DNA of 64,000 nucleotides from Prosthecodimorpha staleyi. GTDB taxonomy: Bacteria > Pseudomonadota > Alphaproteobacteria > Rhizobiales > Ancalomicrobiaceae. Below the pieces are notes generated by a model, which did no database searches, was not told the DNA's origin, and saw only the letters and a program-made list of their open reading frames with translations. This document shows positions 33,233-41,982 of the stretch, piece by piece. Both the position numbers and the translations under genes were made by a program. How positions within the stretch are numbered: position 1 is the stretch's first letter; each line of letters begins with the position of its first letter. Location of the stretch: positions 197,878-261,877 of the forward strand of contig NZ_JAHHZF010000009.1 of the NCBI RefSeq assembly GCF_018729455.1. The letters run 5' to 3'.

Positions 33233-35118
33233 CCCAGGCCACCGCCGCCGACCCGATCGTCACGGAGATCATCCGGAACGGATTCATCGCCACCACGGAG
33301 GAGATGAAGACCAACCTGATGCGCACCGCCTACAATATGATCATCTACGAGGCGCTCGACTTCACCGTCGGGCTGTTCGATCCGGACGGCAACACCATCT
33401 CGATCGGCATCGGCCTGCCGATGTTCATCCGCGGCATGAGCGAGACCATCAAGGCCAAGATCCGGCATTTCGGCAAGGATGGCCTGGAACCGGGCGACGT
33501 GCTCCTGACCAACGACGCCTACACGACCGGCAGCCATCTCAACCACATGACCTTCTCGGTGCCGATCTTCGCCGACGGCGAGCTGATCGGCTTCGCGGCC
33601 TGCATGGCGCATTGGCAGGATATCGGCGGCACGCTCGACGGCATGACGCGCGACATCTATTCCGAAGGCCTGCAGATGCCGATCGTCAAGGCTTGGCGGC
33701 GCGGCGTGCCGAACGAGGAGATCCTCTCGATCATCCGCATGAACGTGCGCATGCCCGAGCGCGCCATGGGCGACCTGAAGGCGCAGGTGGCCGCGGTCCG
33801 CACCGGCGAGAAGCGCTTTCTCGAACTCGTCCGCAAATACGGCAAGGCGACCGTCGCCGACGCGATCTCCTCGATCTTCGACCAGTCCGATGCGCTCGCC
33901 CGGGCGAGCGTCGCGCGCATCCCAGACGGCACCTATGAGGCCGAATCCTTCATGGACGACGACGGCGTCGAACTCGGTGAGCGCATCCCGATCCGCGTCA
34001 GCGTGACGGTGGCGGGCGACCGGATGACCGTCGACCTGACCAACGTCTCCGACCAGGTCAAGGGCTTCTACAATTCCGGCGAAACCGCCGGCCGCTCGGC
34101 CGCACAGGTCGCCTTCAAGTGCATCACCTCGGGCCTGGACCTGCCGATCAACGACGGGACTTTCCGCTCGCTGGAGGTGATCCTGCCGTCCGGCAAGGTG
34201 GTCAGCGCCGAGCGGCCCGCGCCGATGCGCTGGTGGATGACCTATCCGATGACCATCGTCGACACGATCTTCAAGGCGCTCGCGCCGGCCGTGCCGACCC
34301 GCGTCATCGCCGGCCATCACGCCGATCTGGTCATCGCCATGATCAACGGGCGCCACCCGCGCGACAACGGCTTCTACGTCTATCTCGGCGGGCTGATCGG
34401 CGGCGGCTGGGGCGCCAAGTTCAACGAGGACGGCATGAGCGCCACCGTCGCCATCAACGACGGCGACACCCATAACGGACCGAGCGAGCAGGTCGAGGCG
34501 AAGTATCCGCTGATCGTCGAGCGTTATGCGCTGCGCCAGGATTCCGGCGGCGCCGGCAAGCAGCGCGGCGGGCTCGGCACCGAGCAGGTCGTGCGCGCGC
34601 TCGGCGACATCATGTTCAACGCCCAGATCGACCGCGTCGATTGCCGGCCCTGGGGCCTCTTCGGCGGCCTGTCCGGCTACGGCAACGAAGTCGGGCTCGA
34701 ACGCGACGGCGAGCCGGTTCGCTATCCGACCGGCAAGGTGCTGGCCCAGCATCTCAAGAAGGGCGATGTCTACACGCTGCGCTCCGGCGGCGGCGGCGGC
34801 TACGGCAACCCGCTCGACCGCAAGCTCGACGATGTCGAGCGCGACGTGGCGCAGGGCTATGTCGGGGCCGAGGCGGCGCGCGAACTCTACGGCGCGGTGC
34901 TCGATCCGGCGACCGGCCGAGCCGACCGCGTCGCCAGCGCGGAGCTCCGGGCGCGGATGCGCCGGGCCGGGCTGCCGCACGACAAGCCCTTCGCCCGGGA
35001 CGACGACGGTCCCTGCGGCTGCGCGCGCTGCCTGGTCTGGCCGAGCCCGGACCGGACCGCCGAGGCGGTCAACCATGCGGTCGCGGCGGCCGGCCTCGGC
35101 GGTTTCCGCTGCTGTTGA
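33229..35118 (+). CDS. hyuB: hydantoinase B family protein (HyuB-like)
   Basis: This is a 629-residue catalytic partner of HyuA. It starts with FIATTEEMKTNLMRTAYNMIIYEALDF and shows LTNDAYTTGSHLNHMTFSVPIF, the His/Asp-rich metal region of the family, then GGWGAKFNEDGMSA and LRSGGGGGYGNPLDR in the C-terminal third. It overlaps hyuA by ATGA. The end is unusual: a C-G-C-A-R-C cluster followed by a terminal Cys-Cys, which could bind metal and is absent from the second HyuB at 44067. Confidence 0.5.
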   Translation: MTQATAADPIVTEIIRNGFIATTEEMKTNLMRTAYNMIIYEALDFTVGLFDPDGNTISIGIGLPMFIRGMSETIKAKIRHFGKDGLEPGDVLLTNDAYTTGSHLNHMTFSVPIFADGELIGFAACMAHWQDIGGTLDGMTRDIYSEGLQMPIVKAWRRGVPNEEILSIIRMNVRMPERAMGDLKAQVAAVRTGEKRFLELVRKYGKATVADAISSIFDQSDALARASVARIPDGTYEAESFMDDDGVELGERIPIRVSVTVAGDRMTVDLTNVSDQVKGFYNSGETAGRSAAQVAFKCITSGLDLPINDGTFRSLEVILPSGKVVSAERPAPMRWWMTYPMTIVDTIFKALAPAVPTRVIAGHHADLVIAMINGRHPRDNGFYVYLGGLIGGGWGAKFNEDGMSATVAINDGDTHNGPSEQVEAKYPLIVERYALRQDSGGAGKQRGGLGTEQVVRALGDIMFNAQIDRVDCRPWGLFGGLSGYGNEVGLERDGEPVRYPTGKVLAQHLKKGDVYTLRSGGGGGYGNPLDRKLDDVERDVAQGYVGAEAARELYGAVLDPATGRADRVASAELRARMRRAGLPHDKPFARDDDGPCGCARCLVWPSPDRTAEAVNHAVAAAGLGGFRCC

Positions 35119-35216
35119 GGCGGCTTCCGGCTTTGGCCGGAGACCGCGCCGTTGCCCGCCAGCACGGGGAGGCGGCAGGATGCGACGCCCTGCCGTCTGA
35201 CGAAGAGAGGACCGCC

Positions 35217-36071
35217 ATGCCGACCGCCAGCCCATTCCGAACCGGTCAGAGCGAGAAGGTGTCCGAGGACATCATCGTCTCGGTCGAGCGCGCCTTCCGC
35301 ATCGTCGAGATCATGGCGGATTCGACCGTCGGGCTCGGCATCTCGGAGGTCGCCCGCCAGCTCGGCGTCAACAAGGCGATCGCCGTCAAACTCCTCGACA
35401 CGCTGTCGCATCTGGAGCTGGTCTGGCGCGACGAGGTCAGCCAGACCTACCAGCTGACCTACCGGATCAGCAATCTCGGCCTGCGCCAGCTGCAGAAGAG
35501 CCGCCTGCTCGACCAGTCGGCGGTGCCGCTGAAGCAGCTCGCCGAGCATTCGGGCGAATTGGTGCGGCTCGCCATCGTCGAGACCACCGAGCGGCTGACC
35601 TGGATCTATGCCGTCGCCGGTCAGACGCGCTCGGTGCGCATCGACCCGAACTATTCGCTCGAGATCGTCCTCAACGCCCATGCGATCGGCAAGGCCTGGC
35701 TGTCGACCATGCCGTTCGAGCGCGCCTGGGGGCTGATGGAACGGCAGGGCCTCACCCGGCTGACGCCCAACACCAAGATCACCCGCACTGACCTCAAGGC
35801 CGATCTCGACCTGTCGCGGACGCGCGGCTTCGCCACCGCCTACGAGGAGCAGGAGCTCGGCGTCGGCGCCATCGCGGCCCCGATCGTCATCCCGTCGCTC
35901 GACGGCTCGCCGGAATGCGTCGGCGCCGTCAGCCTCGCCGCGCCGACCAACCGCATGACGCGCGAGGCGCTCGAAGCCTTCGCGCCGGTGCTGATCGAGA
36001 CCACCGAGAAGCTCGGACGCATCTGGCCGCTCGAGCGCCGCAGCCTGCGCCCGGCCTGGCGCAAGATCTGA
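35217..36071 (+). CDS. IclR family transcriptional regulator
   Basis: This is a 284-residue regulator with an N-terminal winged helix-turn-helix (AFRIVEIMADSTVGLGISEVARQLGVNKAIAVKLLDTL) and the C-terminal IclR effector domain (VRIDPNYSLEIVLNAHAIGKAWLS, then RTRGFATAYEEQELGVGAIAAPI). The ATG at 35217 has GAAGAGAGG upstream. It lies inside the operon between hyuB and the DapA-family gene, so it most likely controls this operon in response to the substrate. The palindrome at 30228 may be its target. Confidence 0.5.
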   Translation: MPTASPFRTGQSEKVSEDIIVSVERAFRIVEIMADSTVGLGISEVARQLGVNKAIAVKLLDTLSHLELVWRDEVSQTYQLTYRISNLGLRQLQKSRLLDQSAVPLKQLAEHSGELVRLAIVETTERLTWIYAVAGQTRSVRIDPNYSLEIVLNAHAIGKAWLSTMPFERAWGLMERQGLTRLTPNTKITRTDLKADLDLSRTRGFATAYEEQELGVGAIAAPIVIPSLDGSPECVGAVSLAAPTNRMTREALEAFAPVLIETTEKLGRIWPLERRSLRPAWRKI

Positions 36072-36096
36072 AACGACAAGAAAAGGGGGAGACAGG

Positions 36097-37053
36097 ATGG
36101 CAAGGCGTCACGACTACCGACCGCACGGGGTGATCCCCGCGGTTCTGCTGCCCTTCCACGACGATCTCTCGATCGACGAGGCGAGCTTCCGGTCGCATCT
36201 GGCCGATGTGGCGGCGACGCCCGGTCTCTCGGCGCTCACCATCAACGCGCATTCGACCGAGGTCGCCTCGTGCAGCTTCGACGAACAGCGGCGGGTGCTC
36301 GATGTCGCGCTCGACGCGGTCGGTGACCGCATGCCGCTGGTCAACGGCATCTGGGCCGACGGCAGCCTGCAGGCCGCCGAGATCGCCCGCATGGCGACGG
36401 CCGGCGGGGCCTCGGCGCTGCTGGTCTTCCCGCCCGCGCCCTTCACGCTCGGCCAGTCGGCCGACATGGTCGTCGAGCATTTCAAGCGCATCGCCGATGC
36501 CAGCGATCTGCCGATCATCGCCTTCCAGTATCCGCTCGCCACCGGGCAGGGCTATCCGCGCGACACGCTAACGCGCCTCATCGCCGAGGTGCCGAGCGTG
36601 GCGGCGATCAAGGACTGGTGCGCCAATGTCCAGCAGCACGAGATGCATGTGCGCCTGCTGCAGTCGGCAGCGCGCCCGGTCAACGTACTGACGACCCATT
36701 CGGCCTGGCTCCTGAGCTCGCTCGTGCTCGGCTGCAACGGCCTCCTGTCGGGCAGCGGCAGCGTCATTCCCGACCTCCAGGCGCAGCTCTTCGAGGCCGT
36801 CCGGGCGAACGATCTCGCCCGCGCCCGCGCCCTCAACGACCGCATCCATCCGCTCGCCAGCGTGTTCTACGCCGAGCCCTGGGTCGACATGCACAACCGC
36901 ATGAAGGAGGCCCTCGTGCTGCTCGGCCGCCTGCCGCGCGCCGCGGTGCGGCCGCCGCTCGTCAAGATCGGCGCGGCGGAAATCGACCGGATCCGGGCCG
37001 CGCTCGTCCGGGCGGGCCTGCTCGATGGAACGACCGGAAGACCGGTCGGCTAG
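36097..37053 (+). CDS. dihydrodipicolinate synthase/N-acetylneuraminate lyase (DapA) family protein
   Basis: This is a 318-residue class I aldolase. The Schiff-base Lys is in VAAIKDW, and the N-terminal GVIPAVLLPFHDDLSID matches the family. The first active-site loop reads NAHSTEV rather than GTTGE, and the Tyr motif is FQYPLA rather than YNxP, so it is not a lysine-biosynthesis DapA. Such catabolic members form or cleave 2-oxo acids. It lies 26 bases after the IclR gene and before livK2 and may act on the product of the FAH and HyuAB steps. Confidence 0.5.
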   Translation: MARRHDYRPHGVIPAVLLPFHDDLSIDEASFRSHLADVAATPGLSALTINAHSTEVASCSFDEQRRVLDVALDAVGDRMPLVNGIWADGSLQAAEIARMATAGGASALLVFPPAPFTLGQSADMVVEHFKRIADASDLPIIAFQYPLATGQGYPRDTLTRLIAEVPSVAAIKDWCANVQQHEMHVRLLQSAARPVNVLTTHSAWLLSSLVLGCNGLLSGSGSVIPDLQAQLFEAVRANDLARARALNDRIHPLASVFYAEPWVDMHNRMKEALVLLGRLPRAAVRPPLVKIGAAEIDRIRAALVRAGLLDGTTGRPVG

Positions 37054-37127
37054 CCGGGAAATCCGGCCCAAGACCTGAAAACCAAGAAAATGAAGTCCGA
37101 AAATCGGCTCAACGGGAGGAAATCACC

Positions 37128-38312
37128 ATGCACAGGACAATTGCCGCCGCCGGCCTCGGTCTGGCGCTGATCGCTTCGCAGTCCGCGCAATCCGCAGCTC
37201 AGGAGGCCGTCAAGATCGGCTTCGTGACCGAATTGACTGGCCCCTGGTCGTTCTTCGGCACCGCCTGCGTGGCGGGGCTGAAATTCGCCGAGGCGACCCT
37301 CAATCCGCCCGGCAAGCGCAAGATCGAATTCATCCAGATCGACAACCAGACCCAGCCGACCCAGGCGGTCGCGGCGGCGCGCAATCTCGACATCCAGAGC
37401 AAGGTGATCGCGCTCAGCGGCCCGACCAGTTCGGATACGGCGCTGGCCATCTACGGTTATGCCGAGCAGAACAAGGTGCCGTTCCTCGTCCCGGTCGCCG
37501 CCTTCCCGCAGCTGACCAAGCCCGGCACGCGCTATTCCTTCCGCATCGAGCCCAATGCCGCCGGCTGGGGCTATGCCATCGCCGAATTCGTCGCCCAGCA
37601 GAAGCCGGGCGCCAAGATCGCGCTGATGCATTCCGACTTCGCCCTGATGCGCGCCATCTCGGCCGGCCTCAAGTACCAGGCCGCCAAGAAGGGGCTGAAG
37701 ATCGAGCCCGAGATCGTGTTCCCGCAGGGCTCCAACGACGCCACCGTCCAGGCCGCCCAGGTGCTGGCCGCCAATCCCGACTATGTTGTCGTCGTCGGTG
37801 CCGGCGGCTTCGACAACACGATCACCAACCAGCTGCTCGATGTCGGCATCAAGCCGGAGAAGATCATCCACCCCTACGGCATGGCGACCCAGGTCAAGGG
37901 TTGGGGCAAGCGCAGCGTCGGCTCGCTCTATGGCACCTTCTTCGATGCCAATCTCGATACCGTGACCGCCGAGGGCCGCAAGTTCATCGACGACTTCAAG
38001 GCCCAGAACAAGCGCCTGCCGTCCTATGTCGAGAACTACTGCTACGTCACCTCGCAGATCATCCGCGAGGTGATCGATGCCGACCCGAAGGCCGGCGACG
38101 ATCGCGAGGTCTTCCGCAACACGCTCTCCGCGCTGAAGAGCAAGGAAGTCACCTCCGGCATCCCGATCGAGTTCGACAAGAACGGCGCCCGCAAGGAATA
38201 CATCTACTTCATGCAGATCCAGGATGTGGGCGAGGTCGAGTACAAGTCGAAGCCGGTCTTCACCACCACTTGGGACCCGGAGATCATCCCGGTCTACGAT
38301 CTGGTCAAGTGA
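37128..38312 (+). CDS. livK: ABC transporter substrate-binding protein (LivK/HAAT family), second copy
   Basis: This is a 394-residue periplasmic receptor with a Sec signal (TIAAAGLGLALIASQSAQSAAQ) and leucine-binding-type blocks EAVKIGFVTELTGPWSFFG and NPDYVVVVGAGGFDNT. It is only distantly similar to LivK at 21958, so the two transporters probably have different ligands. The ATG at 37128 has GGGAGGAAA upstream. The stop is followed after a few bases by the repeat copy C. The operon context suggests import of the ring compound attacked by HyuAB. Confidence 0.5.
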   Translation: MHRTIAAAGLGLALIASQSAQSAAQEAVKIGFVTELTGPWSFFGTACVAGLKFAEATLNPPGKRKIEFIQIDNQTQPTQAVAAARNLDIQSKVIALSGPTSSDTALAIYGYAEQNKVPFLVPVAAFPQLTKPGTRYSFRIEPNAAGWGYAIAEFVAQQKPGAKIALMHSDFALMRAISAGLKYQAAKKGLKIEPEIVFPQGSNDATVQAAQVLAANPDYVVVVGAGGFDNTITNQLLDVGIKPEKIIHPYGMATQVKGWGKRSVGSLYGTFFDANLDTVTAEGRKFIDDFKAQNKRLPSYVENYCYVTSQIIREVIDADPKAGDDREVFRNTLSALKSKEVTSGIPIEFDKNGARKEYIYFMQIQDVGEVEYKSKPVFTTTWDPEIIPVYDLVK

Positions 38313-38320
38313 CCCGCAAA

Positions 38321-38398
38321 GGGATCATCCGATCCGTAAGGGATCGGATGATCCCCCGCATGATTTTGTTTGCGCAAGCTTTTTCCGATCGGAGCGGG
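38321..38398. repeat. dispersed palindromic repeat, copy C (between livK2 and livH2)
   Basis: The first hairpin (GGGATCATCCGATCC at 38321-38335 paired with 38341-38355) is intact but differs from copies A and B by matched changes on both arms. The T-rich centre with TTGCGCAAGC is conserved to about 38395. The second hairpin is lost, because the sequence turns GC-rich after GAGCGGGCC. About 120 bp without other signals follow, up to livH2. Confidence 0.5.
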
Positions 38399-38516
38399 CC
38401 GGCCGCGGCGGCGCGGCGGATCGGCCGGCGCAACAAGCTCCGTCTTCATCGCGGCGGGTCCTTGGGCCCGGTCGCGGGGCTCCGAGCCCCGCCGCCGGGC
38501 CGGACCGGGGGTGTCC

Positions 38517-39392
38517 ATGCCGACCGAACTCGTCCTCATCTCCACGCTCTTCACCGGCCTGATGCTCGGCGTCATCTTCTCGCTTGTGGCGGCGGGGGTG
38601 ACGATCATCTACGGCAGCATCTGGATGCCGAACGCCGCCAACGGCCAGTTCTTCCTGCTGGCCGCGCTCGCCCTCTGGTCGGCCGCGGTTTCCTGGGGGC
38701 TGCATCCGGTCGTCGCCGCGCTCCTGGTCATCGGCGCCAGCGTGCCGGCCTCGCTGCTGCTGGAACAGGTTCTGATCCGCCGCTTCTACGACGTGCCGAA
38801 CCGCAACGTCTCCTATTTCGTGCTCAGCCTCGGCATCACGCAGATCCTGGCCGGCCTGTTCTCGGTCACCTACGGGGTCTGGAGCGACCAGTTCCAGATC
38901 CCGCCGCTGATGGCCGGCATCACCTTCCTGGGGCCCTTCCCGGTCTCGAACAGCCGCCTGGCGGCCCTCGTCACCGGCGTGGCGCTGTTGGCGGCCCTGT
39001 TCGCGCTGCTGCGCTATCACAAATACGGCCGCGCCATCCGGGCGGTGTTCCAGAACCGCGACGCCGCCTCGCTGCGCGGCGTCAACGTCCGGGCGATCTA
39101 CCGGCTCTCCTTCGTGCTCGGCAACCTGGTCGTGGCGGCCGGCGGCGTGCTCTACGCCTTCGCCTATTCGTTCGACCTCTCCGTCTCCTGGTCGATGTCG
39201 ATCACCGCCTTTGCGATCATGATCATCGGCGGGCCGGGCTCGGTCGTCGGGGCGGTGGCGGTCGGCATGGTGTTCGGCTTCACCCAGGCGATCGTCAGCG
39301 CCTTCGCCAGCCCGACGGTTGCCACCTTCTCGTATCTCGGCGCGATGCTGCTGATCCTGCTCATGAAACCCTCGGGGCTCTTCGCACGATGA
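38517..39392 (+). CDS. livH: branched-chain amino-acid-type ABC transporter permease LivH, second copy
   Basis: This is a 291-residue membrane protein with about eight hydrophobic segments. It starts TELVLISTLFTGLMLGVIFSLVAAGVTIIYG, has the LivH hallmark MPNAANGQFFLLAALALW, and has the cytoplasmic loop YGRAIRAVFQNRDAASLRGVN. The ATG at 38517 gives the normal N-terminus; the longer frame to 38370 crosses the repeat. The next gene overlaps its stop as ATGA. Confidence 0.5.
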   Translation: MPTELVLISTLFTGLMLGVIFSLVAAGVTIIYGSIWMPNAANGQFFLLAALALWSAAVSWGLHPVVAALLVIGASVPASLLLEQVLIRRFYDVPNRNVSYFVLSLGITQILAGLFSVTYGVWSDQFQIPPLMAGITFLGPFPVSNSRLAALVTGVALLAALFALLRYHKYGRAIRAVFQNRDAASLRGVNVRAIYRLSFVLGNLVVAAGGVLYAFAYSFDLSVSWSMSITAFAIMIIGGPGSVVGAVAVGMVFGFTQAIVSAFASPTVATFSYLGAMLLILLMKPSGLFAR

Positions 39393-40363
39393 CCGACGCC
39401 CTCCGCAAACACGGCCGCGGCCTCGTGGTCTTCGCTGCCGCCGCCTATGCGCTGCCGCTGCTGCTGGCCGGCAACCGCTACTTCGCCTTCATCGGCGGGA
39501 TCGCGCTCCTGCATGTCGTGTGGACCGCCGGCATGAGCCTGCTCTACGGTTATGCCGGCCTGATGCCGCTGATGTTCGCCGGCATTGCGGGCATCAGCGC
39601 CTATGCGGCGGTCGGCCTGATGGCGGCGGGCTTCTCGTTCTGGACGGCGCTGCCGATCGCCGCGCTGTTCGCCGCCCTGGTCGGCGTCGGGCTCGGCCTG
39701 CCGGCGCTGCGGCTGAAGGGCTTCTACTTCACGCTCTGCTCGCTGGTGATCCAGACCGTGATCACGCTGGCCTTCGTCTATTTCGTCAACCTGACCAACG
39801 GCGACACCGGCATCTCGCAGATCGCGCCGCCGGCCTGGTTCGGCGGGCCGCTGCAGGGGGTCGGCTTCGATCTCGTCCTGGCGACGCTGGCGGTCGGCGC
39901 CATGGTGGCGCTGGTGCTGATCGTCGAGGCGCCCTTCGGCCGCCGGCTGGTGGCGGTGCGAGAGGACGACGAACTGGCCGAAATGCTCGGCATCGACGTG
40001 GTCCGCCAGAAGCTCGCCGCCTTCTTCGTCGGCTCGCTCTTTGCCGCCGTCGGGGGCGCCTTCTACGCGCCCTATGTCGGCTTCGTATCGCCGCGCAGCT
40101 TCGACGTGCTGCTCAGCCTCAACATCTGGCTGATGGTCGCCTTCGGCGGCCGCGGCACGATCTGGGGCGCGGTCGTCGGCACGGTGCTGCTGGCGCCGCT
40201 GCCCTTCCTGCTGCAGGACTATTACAAGGTGAAGGACGTGATCTACGGCCTGCTCATCATCGGCGTGATCGTGCTGCTGCCGGGCGGCATCCTGGGCGGC
40301 CTCGGCGGCCGCGCCGCCGCCGGCACGAAGTCCCCGGGCCTCAGACGCAAGGAGGCCGCATGA
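39389..40363 (+). CDS. livM: branched-chain amino-acid-type ABC transporter permease LivM, second copy
   Basis: This is a 324-residue permease with about nine membrane spans. It shows YGYAGLMPLMFAGIAGISAYAAVG, the LivM block LRLKGFYFTLCSLVIQT, and the ATPase-contact loop GRRLVAVREDDELAEMLGID. The C-terminal tail is Gly/Arg-rich. It overlaps livH2 and livG2 by ATGA, so the four transporter genes are translationally coupled. Confidence 0.5.
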   Translation: MTDALRKHGRGLVVFAAAAYALPLLLAGNRYFAFIGGIALLHVVWTAGMSLLYGYAGLMPLMFAGIAGISAYAAVGLMAAGFSFWTALPIAALFAALVGVGLGLPALRLKGFYFTLCSLVIQTVITLAFVYFVNLTNGDTGISQIAPPAWFGGPLQGVGFDLVLATLAVGAMVALVLIVEAPFGRRLVAVREDDELAEMLGIDVVRQKLAAFFVGSLFAAVGGAFYAPYVGFVSPRSFDVLLSLNIWLMVAFGGRGTIWGAVVGTVLLAPLPFLLQDYYKVKDVIYGLLIIGVIVLLPGGILGGLGGRAAAGTKSPGLRRKEAA

Positions 40364-41082
40364 CCGGCCGCGTTCCCCTGTTCGAAGCCGAAGACATCGT
40401 CATGCGCTTCGGCGGCGTGGTCGCCCTGCGCAAGGTCAGCGTCACCCAGTTCGAGGGCGAGACGCTGGGCATGATCGGGCCGAACGGCTCCGGCAAGACG
40501 ACCTTCGTCAACGTCGTTACCGGCCATCTGGCGCCGCAGGAAGGCCGGGTCCGCGTTGCCGGCGCCGAGGTCACGAGGTTCCGCCCGCACCGGATGGCCG
40601 CCGCCGGCATCACCCGCACCTATCAGGCGGTGCGGGTGTTTCGCGAGCTGACCGTCGCCGACAACATCGCCACCGCCACCGTCGACGCGCCGAACCGGAT
40701 GGATGCGGACGAGATCGCCGCGACGCTCGACTGGCTGCAACTCGGGCACCGCCTGAACGTGGCGGCCGGGTCGCTGACGCTGTTCGAGCAGCGGCGGCTG
40801 GAGATCCTGATGCGGCTCGTCCAGCGAGCCCGTCTGATCATGCTCGACGAGCCGGTCGGCGGGCTTTCCGCCACCGAGGTCCGGGCGATGCTGCAGGTGC
40901 TCGGCGACCTGCGCCGGCGCACCGGCCTGTTCGTCATCGAGCATGCCATGAAGGTGATCCGCGAACTCGCCGACAGCGTCGTCGTCATGCTGGCGGGCGA
41001 GAAGCTGATGCAGGGGACGCCGGCCGAAATCCTCGCCGACAAGCGTGTCGTCGATCAATATTTGGGGCGGGCGCATGCTTGA
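40360..41082 (+). CDS. livG: branched-chain amino-acid-type ABC transporter ATPase LivG, second copy
   Basis: This is a 240-residue ATPase with Walker A GPNGSGKTT, Walker B LIMLDEPVGGLS and an H-loop region with FVIEHAM. The signature region reads LTLFEQRRLEI, so the usual LSGGQ or L-x-x-G-Q is lost and Gly is replaced; this is more divergent than LivG at 19127. The partner LivF2 has an intact MSGGQQQ signature, so one composite site may carry most activity. The ATG at 40360 overlaps the livM2 stop. Confidence 0.5.
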   Translation: MTGRVPLFEAEDIVMRFGGVVALRKVSVTQFEGETLGMIGPNGSGKTTFVNVVTGHLAPQEGRVRVAGAEVTRFRPHRMAAAGITRTYQAVRVFRELTVADNIATATVDAPNRMDADEIAATLDWLQLGHRLNVAAGSLTLFEQRRLEILMRLVQRARLIMLDEPVGGLSATEVRAMLQVLGDLRRRTGLFVIEHAMKVIRELADSVVVMLAGEKLMQGTPAEILADKRVVDQYLGRAHA

Positions 41083-41770
41083 GATCAGCAGCTTGACCAT
41101 TCGCTACGGCGCCTTCCTGGCGGTCGACGGCCTCGACATCGTCATCGGCAAGGGGGAGATCGTCGGCCTGATCGGTCCCAACGGGGCCGGCAAGACCTCG
41201 ACCGTCAAGGCGCTCGGCGGCCTCATCAGGCCCGCCGCCGGGCGCATCGCCTTTCGCGGCCGCGATCTCGCCGCCGTGCCGGCGCATGAGCGCATCACCC
41301 TCGGCCTGTCGATCGTGCCCGAGGGAAGGGGAATCTTCGCGCGCATGTCGGTGGAGGAAAACCTCCTGATGGGCGCCTATGCGTTCGACGGCGCCAACAA
41401 GGCGGCCCGGATGCGCCGGGTCTACGACCTGTTCCCGATCCTGGCCGAGCGCCGCTGGCAGGCGGCCGGCACCATGTCGGGCGGCCAGCAGCAGATGCTC
41501 GCCGTCTCCATGGGGCTGATGGCCGAGCCCGAGATGATCGTCCTTGACGAACCCTCGCTCGGCCTCGCGCCGATCGTCATCGAGGAGATCGGCAAGGCGC
41601 TGATCCGCCTGCGCGAGGCCGGCGTCACCGTGTTCCTGGTCGAGCAGAACGCCACCCTGACCGCCGACGTGTCCGACCGCATCTATGTGATGAGCAACGG
41701 CACCGTGCTGCACCACGGCACCGCCGAAGAGATCACCCGCAACGAGGACATGCTCGGCGCCCTGCTCTGA
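41075..41770 (+). CDS. livF: branched-chain amino-acid-type ABC transporter ATPase LivF, second copy
   Basis: This is a 231-residue ATPase with Walker A GPNGAGKTS, signature MSGGQQQMLAVSMGL, Walker B MIVLDEPSLGLAP and the LivF ending LVEQNATLTADVSDRIYVM. It is the last gene of the FAH-hyu-liv operon and overlaps livG2 by eight bases. The 212-bp gap that follows contains the control signals of the second hyu operon. Confidence 0.5.
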   Translation: MLEISSLTIRYGAFLAVDGLDIVIGKGEIVGLIGPNGAGKTSTVKALGGLIRPAAGRIAFRGRDLAAVPAHERITLGLSIVPEGRGIFARMSVEENLLMGAYAFDGANKAARMRRVYDLFPILAERRWQAAGTMSGGQQQMLAVSMGLMAEPEMIVLDEPSLGLAPIVIEEIGKALIRLREAGVTVFLVEQNATLTADVSDRIYVMSNGTVLHHGTAEEITRNEDMLGALL

Positions 41771-41935
41771 AGGCCGCGGGGGTCGCAGATGGCCGCGGCG
41801 AGGTGGAATGCGATCGCGGCACGGGTCGCCCAAGGAAGTGGCGGACTGCCGAAGGATCGTTCGCTCTGTGCGCCGCCGGTCTTGGCAAGCCGAGCGGTTG
41901 CGGCCCCGCGCGCCGCGGCTCCGGCCGCCCTCCGA

Positions 41936-41951
41936 TGGCACGATGCATGCT
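41936..41951 (+). promoter_or_regulatory. possible sigma-54 promoter of the second hyuAB operon
   Basis: TGGCACGATGCATGCT fits the -24/-12 consensus TGGCACG-N4-TTGCW except for A in place of the first T of TTGC. The GG and GC dinucleotides have the required spacing. No sigma-54 activator gene is seen nearby. Confidence 0.5.
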
Positions 41952-41953
41952 TG

Positions 41954-41968
41954 TTGCATGGCATGCAA
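41954..41968. promoter_or_regulatory. palindrome TTGCATG-G-CATGCAA before the second hyuAB operon
   Basis: Seven-base arms are exact around a single G. The site overlaps the predicted transcription start and lies just before the ribosome-binding site of hyuA2. It includes an ATGCAAGT half-site (41963-41970), also seen at 48151 and, reversed, at 59786. Confidence 0.5.
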
Positions 41969-41982
41969 GTCGGAGGGAGAGC

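Noticed and set aside
36097-37053. Lysine-biosynthesis dapA
   Set aside because: The active-site loops differ from GTTGE and YNxP, and the gene lies in a catabolic operon with a transporter.
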